64,000 nt of DNA from a virus (IMGVR_UViG_3300017917_002782:1-64000), one strand, 5' to 3'; numbered from the stretch's first letter, positions 1-7,420 are shown. A program made the numbers and translations. The notes: generated by a model not told the origin, from the letters alone.

Positions 1-107
1 AGCTTTTGGATTTGGATTTACACCAGGACTTGGACTATATGGGTCTAAGTCTGGTTTGGTTACTGGTTTAGTAACGGGTTTGGTTACGGGTTTTGTTTCA
101 GTACTCA
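1..107 (-). CDS. N-terminal part of a Pro/Thr-rich protein, cut by the window edge
   Basis: Partial gene. The first 35 codons are visible and begin MSTETKPVTKPVTKPVTK, a tandem KPVT repeat followed by a Pro/Asn/Ser-rich stretch. A TATATTTG -7 box at 112-119 lies just upstream, so the mRNA leader would be only a few bases long. The low-complexity start looks like a flexible linker or surface region. Function cannot be assigned. Confidence 0.7.
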
Positions 108-123
108 TAAGACAAATATAATA

Positions 124-513
124 TTATTTTGTGTACTTATCATAAAACACTTCCATTCGTTCCATTACAACATCCAAACTCCAACCACTTGTGTCTTGGT
201 CGTTCCAATGAAAGTACCCCATTTGTATTTTCTCAATACTATTAGGGATTGACTTGTCGTGTACGAACTCGGGTAGTCCACCATTACCCATATCCTTGTG
301 GTAGTTACAACGATACTCAATTACAATATCTTTACCATTGAACTTTTTGGTGTAGGTTACTTTTTGACCTTTACCTTTTCGTACCCAACCATGTTCGGAC
401 ATAAATTCATCCATTTGGTTATTGACTTGGATTTTTGTTTGGGATAACACTAATTCCCTTTCTGATTCTTGTTTCTCTAAGAAATCATAATACTGTTTGA
501 TTGTACTATACAT
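124..513 (-). CDS. Hypothetical protein, 129 aa
   Basis: Start chosen at MYSTIKQYYDFLEKQ because its ATG follows the leader AACATT used by most neighbours and lies just downstream of the promoter at 538-567; the 18 extra codons in the longer reading frame overlap that promoter. Charged and soluble with no membrane segment. The C-terminal half is rich in aromatic residues (YRCNYHKD, GYFHWNDQD). Family not recognised. It ends one gene-unit that starts after the dyad at 641-695. Confidence 0.75.
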   Translation of the reverse strand: MYSTIKQYYDFLEKQESERELVLSQTKIQVNNQMDEFMSEHGWVRKGKGQKVTYTKKFNGKDIVIEYRCNYHKDMGNGGLPEFVHDKSIPNSIEKIQMGYFHWNDQDTSGWSLDVVMERMEVFYDKYTK

Positions 514-537
514 AATGTTTATTTGATTTATCGGATA

Positions 538-567
538 CAAAGATATAACAAAAAAAGAATTATACAA
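538..567 (-). promoter_or_regulatory. Bacteroidetes-type promoter
   Basis: -7 box TATCTTTG and -33 TTG (in TTGTATAATTC) with 19 bp between them. Drives the 124-513 gene. Confidence 0.85.
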
Positions 568-640
568 GAACTTTTTTATTTTTTTTTCACTTGAAAATTC
601 CCGATTGGATATATCCTATCCCAGTTTTGGTCTGGGCCGA

Positions 641-695
641 TTTAGTCTGGAGTGTCATACAATGTTCCAGACTAACCGAAGGTTCCAGACTAAAT
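641..695. repeat. Intergenic dyad element 1
   Basis: TTTAGTCTGGA at 641 faces TCCAGACTAAA at 684; a third copy (TCCAGACTAA) lies between them at 666. Sits between the terminator of the 794-1372 gene and the promoter of the next gene, the same place as all its relatives. Confidence 0.85.
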
Positions 696-743
696 GTTGA
701 TCCCGGATACGATCTGAGTTCTTCAGTATCAACATCCATAAAC

Positions 744-772
744 AAAAAACCCCCGACTTTCGCCGAGGGTTA
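744..772 (-). terminator. Rho-independent terminator of the 794-1372 gene
   Basis: On the minus strand CCCTCGGCGAAAGTCGGGGG is followed by six T. The same hairpin sequence recurs after several genes in the first 11 kb. Confidence 0.88.
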
Positions 773-793
773 ATTGTGTTAAACCTATAATCA

Positions 794-1372
794 CTATGAA
801 ACAGTTTCTTCTATATACGAACCGACAATACTTTCAGCTTCTGTCATACAATATTCCTCACCATAAAATCCCCAACAACTATCCACAAAGTTTTCGTGTT
901 CGTGTCCTTCACTACAAGTAGTTACTTCATAAATTTCATAACCATAAACATCACCTCTCAAATATTGGTCATAGGTTTGAACTTCACCTTCCAATACTTT
1001 GGTTACTTTCTCAATCACCTCTTTGGTAATTCTTTTCACACCATATTCTTTTCTTACCTGTTCTTTGGTAACATAAGTAAAACCAACACAACCACTATCC
1101 CAACGACAACTAAAACCACTTGTGTTCATTGTTATTCCGCTGTGGTCATAAAGGTACAAAGGTAATGATACACAAATTTCTTTACTCTTTAGAAATTCTC
1201 GAGCTTCTTCCCTTGAAAAATCGTGTTTGTCACCCAAGTTATAACGAGAATGAAAACATACCATTGTTCCCAAGTTATCGTCTTCACGAGGACTAAACGG
1301 ATTTTCATCCTGAATGATTTTAATTCTGTACTTTTTGTTGTCCTTAACAACATCTTTTGTTTCTATTGTCAT
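794..1372 (-). CDS. Hypothetical protein, 192 aa
   Basis: Soluble protein starting MTIETKDVVKDNKKYRIKI. Contains a Cys pair (GFSCRWDSGCVGF, about residues 87-97) and a Glu-rich C-terminal half. Family not recognised; resembles small phage proteins of the 'early' accessory type. It ends in TAG immediately followed by in-frame TGA, so amber readthrough would add only one residue. Own promoter at 1395-1424 and own terminator at 744-772. Confidence 0.8.
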   Translation of the reverse strand: MTIETKDVVKDNKKYRIKIIQDENPFSPREDDNLGTMVCFHSRYNLGDKHDFSREEAREFLKSKEICVSLPLYLYDHSGITMNTSGFSCRWDSGCVGFTYVTKEQVRKEYGVKRITKEVIEKVTKVLEGEVQTYDQYLRGDVYGYEIYEVTTCSEGHEHENFVDSCWGFYGEEYCMTEAESIVGSYIEETVS

Positions 1373-1394
1373 AATGTTTTTTATTTAACGAGTA

Positions 1395-1424
1395 CAAAGA
1401 TATAACACTTTTTTATTTATACAA
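1395..1424 (-). promoter_or_regulatory. Bacteroidetes-type promoter
   Basis: -7 TATCTTTG, 19-bp spacer, -33 TTG. Drives 794-1372; the -33 end abuts the stop codon of the 1428-1646 gene. Confidence 0.83.
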
Positions 1425-1427
1425 ACA

Positions 1428-1646
1428 TTATTTACAATTTTTTTGTAAGAATTTTAAAGTTGTGTTCAACTCTTCCTTATCACAACACACCGCCACTTGT
1501 CTATTCATTGGTATCCAAAAAAATCTGTGGTTTCTCACAATTACATACCCCAAACAAAGTTTACCCTCATACCAATAAACTTGTTTATAGTATGTGTAGT
1601 TTAATTCTTCAAACCCACGTTTAATAAAATCAATAAATTTTTTCAT
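1428..1646 (-). CDS. Hypothetical protein, 72 aa
   Basis: Small basic protein beginning MKKFIDFIKRGFEELNY, with aromatic/basic core and two cysteines (VAVCCDKEEL). No family recognised. ATG preceded by the common AACATT leader and promoter 1669-1698; transcription can run on into 794-1372, since no terminator lies between. Confidence 0.75.
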   Translation of the reverse strand: MKKFIDFIKRGFEELNYTYYKQVYWYEGKLCLGYVIVRNHRFFWIPMNRQVAVCCDKEELNTTLKFLQKNCK

Positions 1647-1668
1647 AATGTTTTTTATTTAACGAGTA

Positions 1669-1698
1669 CAAAGATATAACAAAAATTCTATTATACAA
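1669..1698 (-). promoter_or_regulatory. Bacteroidetes-type promoter
   Basis: TATCTTTG -7 box, 19 bp, TTGTATAA -33. Drives 1428-1646. Confidence 0.83.
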
Positions 1699-1743
1699 GA
1701 AATATTTTATTTTTTTTTCACCGGTACTGTTCCACCTGTCGGA

Positions 1744-1950
1744 TTTTGTCTGGAATATTCCCCAGACTAAATCTTGATCTGTCAACCAGATCGATCTGGT
1801 GAAAAACCAGATCGATCTGGTGAAAAACCAGAATTCATCTGGTTATTGCTATTTTAATAATCTATTGATTTTTAAGTATCTAAGTTTTTCCAGACTAAAT
1901 CTTGATCTGTCAACCAGATCGATCTGGTGAAAAACCAGAATTCATCTGGT
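1744..1950. repeat. Dyad element 2 with CCAGATCGATCTGG palindromes and a direct duplication
   Basis: TTTTGTCTGGA (1744) faces CCAGACTAAAT (1762). A block from CCAGACTAAAT through palindromes CCAGATCGATCTGG and CCAGAATTCATCTGG, spaced by GAAAAA, occurs at 1762-1841 and again at about 1890-1950; the first copy carries one extra palindrome unit. Lies between the terminator at 1953-1984 and the promoter at 1669. Confidence 0.85.
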
Positions 1951-1952
1951 AT

Positions 1953-1984
1953 AAAAAAACCCCCACCATTTCTGATGAGGGTTT
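1953..1984 (-). terminator. Terminator of the DUF932-like gene
   Basis: Minus strand CCCTCATCAGAAATGGTGGGGG followed by a run of T. Confidence 0.8.
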
Positions 1985-2017
1985 AACCTGTCGCCAATCG
2001 GTTGTTACACCAATGTC

Positions 2018-2875
2018 TTACACCATTTCAACCATACGATTGAAGATTAAACGTTCACGATTACCATAGGTACTGAACATTTTATTTTCTTCATTCTTGG
2101 TTGAATCACCTCTATTCATTGAATGAGTTGTCCACTTGGTTACACCACTAAACAATCCCCAAAGGTTATCACCTTTACTTTGAAGTTCACCATTAAGGTC
2201 AATTTCAAAACGAGATAGTTTGTTACGAGTAACACTTGAAAGACTATCAACCTTATTAAGGTCAACATCTTTCTCTATGTCAAACAAGATACGTGAAACC
2301 CAATCTTGGTCTTTCTCACCAATACGAATGTCGGAAAGTTTTTGAATGTTTTGGAACAATTCTTTTTCCTCTTGTAGTACATACTCCAAACTTCTACAAA
2401 TATCATCAATTCTCATTGACATATTTTTGGTGTGTCTAACCTTTGTTTCTAAGTTACGGAACGCCGCGAAAAAGGTATTCATACAACTGATAGTAATGTT
2501 ACTAGGTCCAAATGCGAGTGAGGTTGAACCATCAAATGAGTTCACACCAGTAATGTACCCTTCAAGTTTGTCATTACCCAATCTAAAATCACTTGACTTT
2601 AATTGAATAAACACTTTCTCACCATCACCGAATGAACCACCACGATGAATAGGTAAACCAACTTGTTGTGAAACTTTATCCAAAAGTTCAATAAGCTGAT
2701 GATTTTGATAAGGTTGATACCCTTTACCATGAATTGATAACACTCTGTTGTTGTCATCTCTAACAAGGGCTTTCTTATCACTAATGATAATACCTGAAGC
2801 TGTTTGTACTTCTTCTTCTCTTACTGTCCAATTCAAACCCGTTTGATTTAGGACTTCATTAATTCTGTCTGTCAT
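2018..2875 (-). CDS. DUF932 / phage-plasmid-like protein (TIGR03299 type)
   Basis: 285 aa. The N-terminal pattern (AxxxWxVxxxxVQ, SDKKALVRDDNNRVLSIHGK, GYQPYQNHQLIELLD) and the later GGSFGDGEKVFIQLK and SxNxFDGSTSLAFG-like motifs match the DUF932 family found in phages and plasmids. Molecular activity of the family is not established; often near replication or recombination genes. Own promoter (-7 TATATTTG) and own terminator, monocistronic. Family assignment from memory of the motif pattern; quite sure. Confidence 0.85.
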   Translation of the reverse strand: MTDRINEVLNQTGLNWTVREEEVQTASGIIISDKKALVRDDNNRVLSIHGKGYQPYQNHQLIELLDKVSQQVGLPIHRGGSFGDGEKVFIQLKSSDFRLGNDKLEGYITGVNSFDGSTSLAFGPSNITISCMNTFFAAFRNLETKVRHTKNMSMRIDDICRSLEYVLQEEKELFQNIQKLSDIRIGEKDQDWVSRILFDIEKDVDLNKVDSLSSVTRNKLSRFEIDLNGELQSKGDNLWGLFSGVTKWTTHSMNRGDSTKNEENKMFSTYGNRERLIFNRMVEMV

Positions 2876-2892
2876 ATTGTTTAATTATGGTA

Positions 2893-2922
2893 CAAATATA
2901 AATCTATTTTGAATATAACCAA
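2893..2922 (-). promoter_or_regulatory. Bacteroidetes-type promoter
   Basis: -7 TATATTTG, 19 bp, -33 TTG. Drives the DUF932-like gene. Confidence 0.75.
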
Positions 2923-2977
2923 AATAAATTTATTTTTTTTTTCTTGAGGATGACGGTGTCGCACTCCGGGTGCTTCA

Positions 2978-3017
2978 TTTAGTCTGGAGTGTCATACAGA
3001 TATGTTCCAGACTAAAT
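2978..3017. repeat. Intergenic dyad element 3
   Basis: TTTAGTCTGGA at 2978 and TCCAGACTAAAT at 3006 with GTGTCATACAGATATGT between. Confidence 0.85.
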
Positions 3018-3052
3018 CACGAGCTGTCACCAATGCTGAGGATTTCTTTGAC

Positions 3053-3083
3053 AAAAAAAACCCCCGACTTTCGCCGAGGGTTA
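3053..3083 (-). terminator. Terminator after the 3116-3490 gene
   Basis: Same CCCTCGGCGAAAGTCGGGGG hairpin plus T run on the minus strand as at 744-772. Confidence 0.88.
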
Positions 3084-3115
3084 TTGGTTGGTAAAGCAGG
3101 AAACCAATCAATATC

Positions 3116-3490
3116 TTATGTTGTGAAGTATGGATGTATTACTTCATTATCAGCTTCGACCATTCTCTTAACGTGTTCAACAGCCGACTTATCTTCGGGG
3201 TCATAAATGAAGTCCACGTTACTTGAAGCGATTACAAACTGTCCATGTGTAATACCCCAAAAATAATAACGAACCGTATCATTAATATCTACGTTGTTTA
3301 AAGCTTTTTCACAAACCTCTTGAAGTTCGGGAAACAACTTTACATTACCGGTAATTGAAGACTTAATCGCCAACTTCATACTACCTTTTTCAAACTCATC
3401 AGCTACTTTGTTTTCACCGATGTTTCTCAACCCTTGAACAAAGATTGATTTGTAACTTCCCGAAGGAGCTTTTGGAAATGGATTATTCAT
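3116..3490 (-). CDS. Hypothetical protein, 124 aa
   Basis: Start chosen at MNNPFPKAPSGSYKSIF, preceded by AACATT; the longer frame overlaps the upstream gene. Soluble, acidic, with no motif I recognise. Lies directly downstream of 3495-3767 (4 bases apart), so the two form an operon served by the promoter at 3791-3820 and the terminator at 3053-3083. Confidence 0.75.
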   Translation of the reverse strand: MNNPFPKAPSGSYKSIFVQGLRNIGENKVADEFEKGSMKLAIKSSITGNVKLFPELQEVCEKALNNVDINDTVRYYFWGITHGQFVIASSNVDFIYDPEDKSAVEHVKRMVEADNEVIHPYFTT

Positions 3491-3494
3491 AATG

Positions 3495-3767
3495 TTAATT
3501 TTCAATGTTTCTAAAAAAATCTTTATCACCTTTTGTAATAACCAAAGACACCTTGTTATTTTTTGGGTTGACTTGGTACACGTTCAAAACCTCATAACCA
3601 TAAAACCTTTTTAAATCACTTTTAGAGTAATCTTTAGTGTGTTCTATGGTATCTGTTGGATTTTTCCTTAAATGGTCTATAATCTCATTTTTGATAGTGT
3701 TACGGTCAAACTTGTCAAAGGTCTTAACTAACATATCTTTGTTTTGACTGAATAAATGATGTGACAT
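3495..3767 (-). CDS. Hypothetical protein, 90 aa
   Basis: Basic soluble protein, MSHHLFSQNKDMLVKTFDKF, first gene of a two-gene operon. The C-terminal part (VYQVNPKNNKVSLVITKGDK) could form a small beta sheet. Family not recognised. Promoter at 3791-3820. Confidence 0.75.
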   Translation of the reverse strand: MSHHLFSQNKDMLVKTFDKFDRNTIKNEIIDHLRKNPTDTIEHTKDYSKSDLKRFYGYEVLNVYQVNPKNNKVSLVITKGDKDFFRNIEN

Positions 3768-3790
3768 AATGTTTTTGATTTAACGTGGTA

Positions 3791-3820
3791 CAAAGATATA
3801 ACAAAAAAAGAATTATACAA
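3791..3820 (-). promoter_or_regulatory. Bacteroidetes-type promoter
   Basis: TATCTTTG -7, 19 bp, TTGTATAATTC -33. Drives the 3767-3116 operon. Confidence 0.85.
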
Positions 3821-3825
3821 GAACT

Positions 3826-4011
3826 TTATTCAACAAAATTAAAATATTTTGTTAACAAGTGTTTCTCAACTCGTTTTTCCACATAATCTTTCGGGTATTC
3901 CCAACCGATATTGAACCTATCGTTAACACCTTGTTCCTCGAATGCGTGTACACTTTTTACACAACGATAAAAAGGTTTTTGTTTGTTTGATACAAATGTG
4001 TGTAAACTCAT
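3826..4011 (-). CDS. Hypothetical protein, 61 aa
   Basis: Small basic protein MSLHTFVSNKQKPFYRCVKSV. Starts 7 bases after the stop of 4019-4252, so it is the second gene of that operon. Family not recognised. Its stop lies just before the next promoter; no separate terminator is seen. Confidence 0.7.
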   Translation of the reverse strand: MSLHTFVSNKQKPFYRCVKSVHAFEEQGVNDRFNIGWEYPKDYVEKRVEKHLLTKYFNFVE

Positions 4012-4018
4012 AATGTTT

Positions 4019-4252
4019 TTATTTTGTTTCTACCCTAATAACAAATAATTCATCTGACATTTCGGATTTATCCACCATATCCCTCACTTTCATTGCGGTT
4101 TGAATATGGTTATTATTACCAAACACCTCAATAATATATTTTGCTTTACCTTGTTTTTTCCCGTTAGGTAAAAAATACTCCCTTGTTGGTTCGGTAGTGT
4201 TACGAACTTTGTTGTCGTTGGTTGACACGTAAAAATTTTCTGTTGTTGCCAT
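4019..4252 (-). CDS. Hypothetical protein, 77 aa
   Basis: MATTENFYVSTNDNKVRN start with AACATT leader. Contains a predicted beta-alpha-beta pattern (KAKYIIEVFGNNNHIQTAMKV). Family not recognised. First gene of the operon with 3826-4011; promoter at 4276-4305. Confidence 0.75.
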   Translation of the reverse strand: MATTENFYVSTNDNKVRNTTEPTREYFLPNGKKQGKAKYIIEVFGNNNHIQTAMKVRDMVDKSEMSDELFVIRVETK

Positions 4253-4275
4253 AATGTTTTTGAATTAACGTGGTA

Positions 4276-4305
4276 CAAAGATAAAACAATTTTTCTTTTA
4301 TACAA
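4276..4305 (-). promoter_or_regulatory. Bacteroidetes-type promoter
   Basis: TATCTTTG -7, 19 bp, TTGTATAA -33. Confidence 0.84.
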
Positions 4306-4360
4306 GGATTATTTTTATTTTTTTTTCACCTGAAGATCGCACCAGAATTCCCATCTCACT

Positions 4361-4388
4361 TTTTGTCTGGAACATTCCAGACTAAATT
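4361..4388. repeat. Intergenic dyad element 4 (shortest)
   Basis: TTTTGTCTGGAA immediately faces TTCCAGACTAAAT with only a few bases between: the minimal form of the element. Confidence 0.82.
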
Positions 4389-4433
4389 TCGATCATCCCC
4401 GATCTGAAGTACCGGTGGAAAACATCCTGAAAA

Positions 4434-4463
4434 CAAAAAACCCCCGACTTTCGTCAAGGGGTT
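4434..4463 (-). terminator. Terminator of the 4489-5172 gene
   Basis: Minus strand CCCCTTGACGAAAGTCGGGGG followed by T run; a variant of the common hairpin. Confidence 0.85.
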
Positions 4464-4488
4464 AGTTGTCGTTAAACATTATGACAAA

Positions 4489-5172
4489 TTATAAAACAGA
4501 TAGAAAAGCCGGACTTGGGTATCTTACATTCTCTTTTTCTTGTTCCCTCATTGATATACCCTCAATATCTCGGTAAAACTCATCGGGATATATTTCGTAA
4601 TCTCTACAAAACAATTGAAGTAACTCATAGTATGGTTTGTAGTACACCAACTCTTTAAAACCCATTGATGCCCATTTGTTGGCAATATTTTCACTTACAC
4701 CTCTTGATTGTAGGTAATGTGTTTTATCTCTAAAGTCTTTCAATCCATATAACCCTACCGAACATACCGCATGGTAACCCTCTTCCTCCATTATCTCTGT
4801 AAGCTTTTCTTTACTGATAATCTTGTATTCATCGGGGTATAGTCTAATAAGCTGACCATCAATATAGGTCTGTACCACATCACCCACATAATTCTCATTC
4901 CAACTCTTACTGTCAGCTTCGATTTTCTCAATCTCTCTATTGATGTATTCCTCTTTATCTTCTTTTCTGAAAAAACCAATTGGTTTACTTTCATTAAAAA
5001 CCAAATCCATTTCTTCCTTGGCGGTTTCGGTTAACTCTTTACGGATAACTGGTTGTTCCGAATAAGCCCACACAATTGTGAATTTCTGTATCGGGTTTCT
5101 TAACTCCACGAAGCTGAAAGGTCGCATAATCATTATGAACCCCTCTCTAAATTTATTTTTCGCGTTTATCAT
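4489..5172 (-). CDS. Hypothetical protein, 227 aa
   Basis: Soluble, acidic protein with many Lys/Glu pairs; N-terminus MINAKNKFREGFIMIMRPFS. The middle carries SRGVSENIANKWASMGFKE, which looks like a helix-hairpin. No family recognised. Monocistronic: promoter 5196-5225 and terminator 4434-4463. Confidence 0.78.
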   Translation of the reverse strand: MINAKNKFREGFIMIMRPFSFVELRNPIQKFTIVWAYSEQPVIRKELTETAKEEMDLVFNESKPIGFFRKEDKEEYINREIEKIEADSKSWNENYVGDVVQTYIDGQLIRLYPDEYKIISKEKLTEIMEEEGYHAVCSVGLYGLKDFRDKTHYLQSRGVSENIANKWASMGFKELVYYKPYYELLQLFCRDYEIYPDEFYRDIEGISMREQEKENVRYPSPAFLSVL

Positions 5173-5195
5173 GTGTTTATTGTTTTAACGTAGTA

Positions 5196-5225
5196 CAAAG
5201 GTAAAACAAAAATTCATTTATACAA
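5196..5225 (-). promoter_or_regulatory. Bacteroidetes-type promoter
   Basis: -7 TACCTTTG (one base off the common TATCTTTG), 19 bp, TTGTATAA -33. Confidence 0.8.
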
Positions 5226-5235
5226 GGATTATTTT

Positions 5236-5270
5236 CAAAAAAAGAAAGGGGATACAACTTTCGTCATACC
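5236..5270 (-). terminator. Terminator of the 5295-5843 gene
   Basis: Minus strand GGGGTATGACGAAAGTTGTA then TCCCC forms a stem-loop, followed by TTTCTTTTTTT. Sequence differs from the common hairpin, and no TCTGGA dyad lies here. Confidence 0.75.
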
Positions 5271-5294
5271 CCCTACTCTTTCGTTAAATCAAAT

Positions 5295-5843
5295 TTATAC
5301 AGACAAGTACAAACGAGAATGGTTGTAATACGCTACGGGATTACCTTCAGCAAGTTCCCCATAGGTATCTTTTATAATGTTATACATCACTTCTTGTGGT
5401 TCACCGATACATTCCGATAACATTTCAACAAACCCATAGTTACTTTCATCAACTATGTCTTGTGTCGTCCCAGGTAAACCACAATAGTAAGCCTCACCTA
5501 CTTCGGATATGAACATCCCACTAAAAAATCCTTTTAGTTTGTAACGATTAACAAATTCATCAGCGTTACACCAAATGAATACTGTGTTATTCTTTTTATC
5601 TAATTCCTCAACCATTGTTTCGTCAATGATATAACCACCATTTGCTTGGAATTGTCCGACACTAAATAATCCAGAAGGACTACCATGTCCCATGAACATA
5701 CATCTGTCGTGTTGTGAAATGAGTTCTTTAATTTCTTGTTTGGTTTTACCACCAGTTACCAATGTAACATTTTCCATATTCTTATAGATAATATCTAAGA
5801 ATTGGGTGGACTTGTCTTTTGGATGAATAATTAATGTTTTCAT
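5295..5843 (-). CDS. Possible caspase-like (clan CD) cysteine protease
   Basis: 182 aa. A beta strand followed by RCMFMGHGSPSGLFS (residues about 47-61) resembles the catalytic His-Gly-x-Gly of caspase/CHAT-type peptidases, and KNNTVFIWCNADEFVN (about 85-100) resembles the strand ending in the catalytic Cys. N-terminus MKTLIIHPKDKSTQFLDIIY fits a Rossmann-like start. No signal peptide, so it would act in the cytoplasm. Own promoter (5866-5896) and terminator. The call rests on the His/Cys motif order only; it could be an inactive or unrelated alpha/beta protein. Confidence 0.55.
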   Translation of the reverse strand: MKTLIIHPKDKSTQFLDIIYKNMENVTLVTGGKTKQEIKELISQHDRCMFMGHGSPSGLFSVGQFQANGGYIIDETMVEELDKKNNTVFIWCNADEFVNRYKLKGFFSGMFISEVGEAYYCGLPGTTQDIVDESNYGFVEMLSECIGEPQEVMYNIIKDTYGELAEGNPVAYYNHSRLYLSV

Positions 5844-5865
5844 GTTTGTATTGATTTAACGAGTA

Positions 5866-5896
5866 CAAAGATAACGCAAAAAAATTATAATACAAG
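5866..5896 (-). promoter_or_regulatory. Bacteroidetes-type promoter
   Basis: TATCTTTG -7 and TTGTATTA -33, spacer about 20 bp. Confidence 0.82.
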
Positions 5897-5937
5897 TTTT
5901 TTTTTATTTTTTTCCCGGGGGACCTGAGATGTTACTT

Positions 5938-5989
5938 TTAGTCTGGAGTGTAATACAACATTGGTCGGTTATAAATTCCAGACTAAATG
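5938..5989. repeat. Intergenic dyad element 5
   Basis: TTTAGTCTGGAGTGTAATAC ... TTCCAGACTAAATG. Right flank contains ACCGGGA then TCTGAG, shared with several other copies. Confidence 0.85.
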
Positions 5990-6036
5990 TTGGTACCGGG
6001 AACATCTCCGATACGTCTGAGTGGAAGGGTGTGGTC

Positions 6037-6068
6037 ATAAAAAAACCCCACCGATTTGGTGAGGTCTT
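6037..6068 (-). terminator. Terminator of the 6085-6390 gene
   Basis: Minus strand CCTCACCAAATCGGTGGGG followed by seven T. Confidence 0.83.
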
Positions 6069-6084
6069 TTGTTGTGTGTGGGTA

Positions 6085-6390
6085 TTACATAAACCTCACA
6101 CTCGGAATATCGTTCAACTCATGGTCGTCAAACTCACAATTATCGGGTTCGTTGAAGTAACGGAAGTGTACGTTCATTGTTCCGTTCTCAAACCACCAAA
6201 TTCTAACTTGGGTACGATGTTCTGACACCATAAACCCCTCAATCTTTCTTAACTCACCGATTAACTTGTTTACATCATCTTCGGTTACGTTGTCCAACAT
6301 TTCTTCGTTGTTCACAATAAAGTCATCAATAAATTCACAATCTCCGTCATAGTCGATTGAAAAGTCAATGTACATTGTTTCTTTACTCAT
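6085..6390 (-). CDS. Hypothetical acidic protein, 101 aa
   Basis: MSKETMYIDFSIDYDGDCEF; strongly acidic (DFIVNNEEMLDNVTEDDVN) and beta-rich toward the end. No family recognised; acidic small proteins of this kind are sometimes nucleic-acid mimics, but nothing here proves that. Promoter 6435-6464. Confidence 0.72.
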   Translation of the reverse strand: MSKETMYIDFSIDYDGDCEFIDDFIVNNEEMLDNVTEDDVNKLIGELRKIEGFMVSEHRTQVRIWWFENGTMNVHFRYFNEPDNCEFDDHELNDIPSVRFM

Positions 6391-6434
6391 AATTTTTGTT
6401 CTTTATTAGTTATTAATTAATTAATTTAACGATA

Positions 6435-6464
6435 CAAAGATATAACTTTTTTTCTTTAATACAA
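6435..6464 (-). promoter_or_regulatory. Bacteroidetes-type promoter with upstream TTATCCACA box
   Basis: TATCTTTG -7, 19 bp, TTGTATTAAAG -33; TGTGGATAA (6472-6480 on the plus strand as TTATCCACA) lies a few bases upstream of the -33. Confidence 0.85.
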
Positions 6465-6471
6465 GAGAAAG

Positions 6472-6497
6472 TTATCCACACTTTGAATGTGGATAAC
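6472..6497. repeat. Inverted pair of TTATCCACA boxes
   Basis: TTATCCACA at 6472-6480 and its reverse complement at 6489-6497. Lies between the 6511-6705 gene stop and the promoter at 6435; may also serve as a small hairpin/terminator. Confidence 0.8.
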
Positions 6498-6510
6498 CTC
6501 AATGTCGGTC

Positions 6511-6705
6511 TTAATGAAGATACTCATTAAGTATCTGTGTAAACTTCTCCCATTGGTCGAATGGTACTTGATTACCCTCTTCGTCCGTGATATTCACGAT
6601 TGACGATAGGTCGGTTGTGTCGGGAATGAAAATGTCAAAATACGTTCCGTCCGTTTCAACTCGGAAACATTTCATTGGTACTTGGGTTACTGTTACGTTT
6701 TTCAT
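6511..6705 (-). CDS. Hypothetical protein, 64 aa
   Basis: MKNVTVTQVPMKCFRVETDG; predicted beta-rich small protein with an FDIFIPDTTDLSSIVNIT segment. Family not recognised. Promoter 6732-6761; the TTATCCACA dyad follows the stop. Confidence 0.7.
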   Translation of the reverse strand: MKNVTVTQVPMKCFRVETDGTYFDIFIPDTTDLSSIVNITDEEGNQVPFDQWEKFTQILNEYLH

Positions 6706-6731
6706 ATTAGTATAAATTAAATTTAACGATA

Positions 6732-6761
6732 CAAAGATATAACTTTTTTTCTTTAATACAA
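6732..6761 (-). promoter_or_regulatory. Bacteroidetes-type promoter with upstream TTATCCACA dyad
   Basis: TATCTTTG -7, 19 bp, TTGTATTAAAG -33. Upstream TTATCCACA (6769-6777) faces TGTGGATAA (6784-6792). Confidence 0.85.
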
Positions 6762-6817
6762 GTGAAAGTTATCCACATTTTTTTGTGGATAACCCCGGAC
6801 GGGAAGGTTCAGGTGGA

Positions 6818-6877
6818 TTTAGTCTGGAATGTAATACCCACTACTGATGTAATACCTCGGCGGGTTCCAGACTAAAT
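6818..6877. repeat. Intergenic dyad element 6
   Basis: TTTAGTCTGGAATGTAATAC, then ACTGATGTAATACC, then TTCCAGACTAAATG: outer dyad plus two inner GTAATAC copies. Confidence 0.87.
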
Positions 6878-6920
6878 GTTGTTACCGGGACTGTTCTGAG
6901 GACTTCAGAAACTCTTGGAC

Positions 6921-6952
6921 AAAAAAAATCCCCACCATTTCTGATGAGGATA
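6921..6952 (-). terminator. Terminator of the 6959-7207 gene
   Basis: Minus strand ATCCTCATCAGAAATGGTGG then GGAT and a run of T. Confidence 0.82.
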
Positions 6953-6958
6953 TTTTTA

Positions 6959-7207
6959 CTACTCTTCCACTTCGATAGTGTCACATACGTGGTCAGTGAT
7001 GTTGTCTATGAATTGGTTTACCAAGTCTTGATTGATGTCAATCTTACTTGTTTTATCCCATAGACCACCAACAAATTCATCGGGTAACTCCTTTACCACT
7101 TCGTTGAGGAACTCCGTACCACTTAAATCGTAGTTAATCATGTGTACAATTTTTTGAGAAACCATGTCCTTGACAATTTCTCTAATCTTAATCTGTGTGT
7201 CTGTCAT
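6959..7207 (-). CDS. Hypothetical acidic helical protein, 82 aa
   Basis: MTDTQIKIREIVKDMVSQKI; mostly helical and acidic, ending DHVCDTIEVEE. Family not recognised. Promoter 7229-7258, terminator 6921-6952. Confidence 0.72.
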   Translation of the reverse strand: MTDTQIKIREIVKDMVSQKIVHMINYDLSGTEFLNEVVKELPDEFVGGLWDKTSKIDINQDLVNQFIDNITDHVCDTIEVEE

Positions 7208-7228
7208 AATAATTCAAATAACGAAGTA

Positions 7229-7258
7229 CAAAGATATAATGTTTTTTTATTTATACAA
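7229..7258 (-). promoter_or_regulatory. Bacteroidetes-type promoter
   Basis: TATCTTTG -7, 19 bp, TTGTATAA -33, TTATCCACA box at 7275-7283 upstream. Confidence 0.84.
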
Positions 7259-7323
7259 GTATTTTTTTATGAAGTTATCCACAAGTAGTGAACACCCTGA
7301 CGATCCAGGACTCACCTGTCGGA

Positions 7324-7382
7324 TTTTGTCTGGAATGTATTACCCACACCTGATGTAATACTACACATATTCCAGACTAAAT
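7324..7382. repeat. Intergenic dyad element 7
   Basis: TTTTGTCTGGAATGTATTAC ... CTGATGTAATAC ... TTCCAGACTAAATG. The inner GTATTAC/GTAATAC pair is itself inverted, and the flanks AGGACTCACC and GGATGGTCCT extend the outer dyad, giving arms of about 30 nt. Confidence 0.87.
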
Positions 7383-7420
7383 GTCGATTCCGGGATGGTC
7401 CTGAGGAATTCTTCGGAAAC

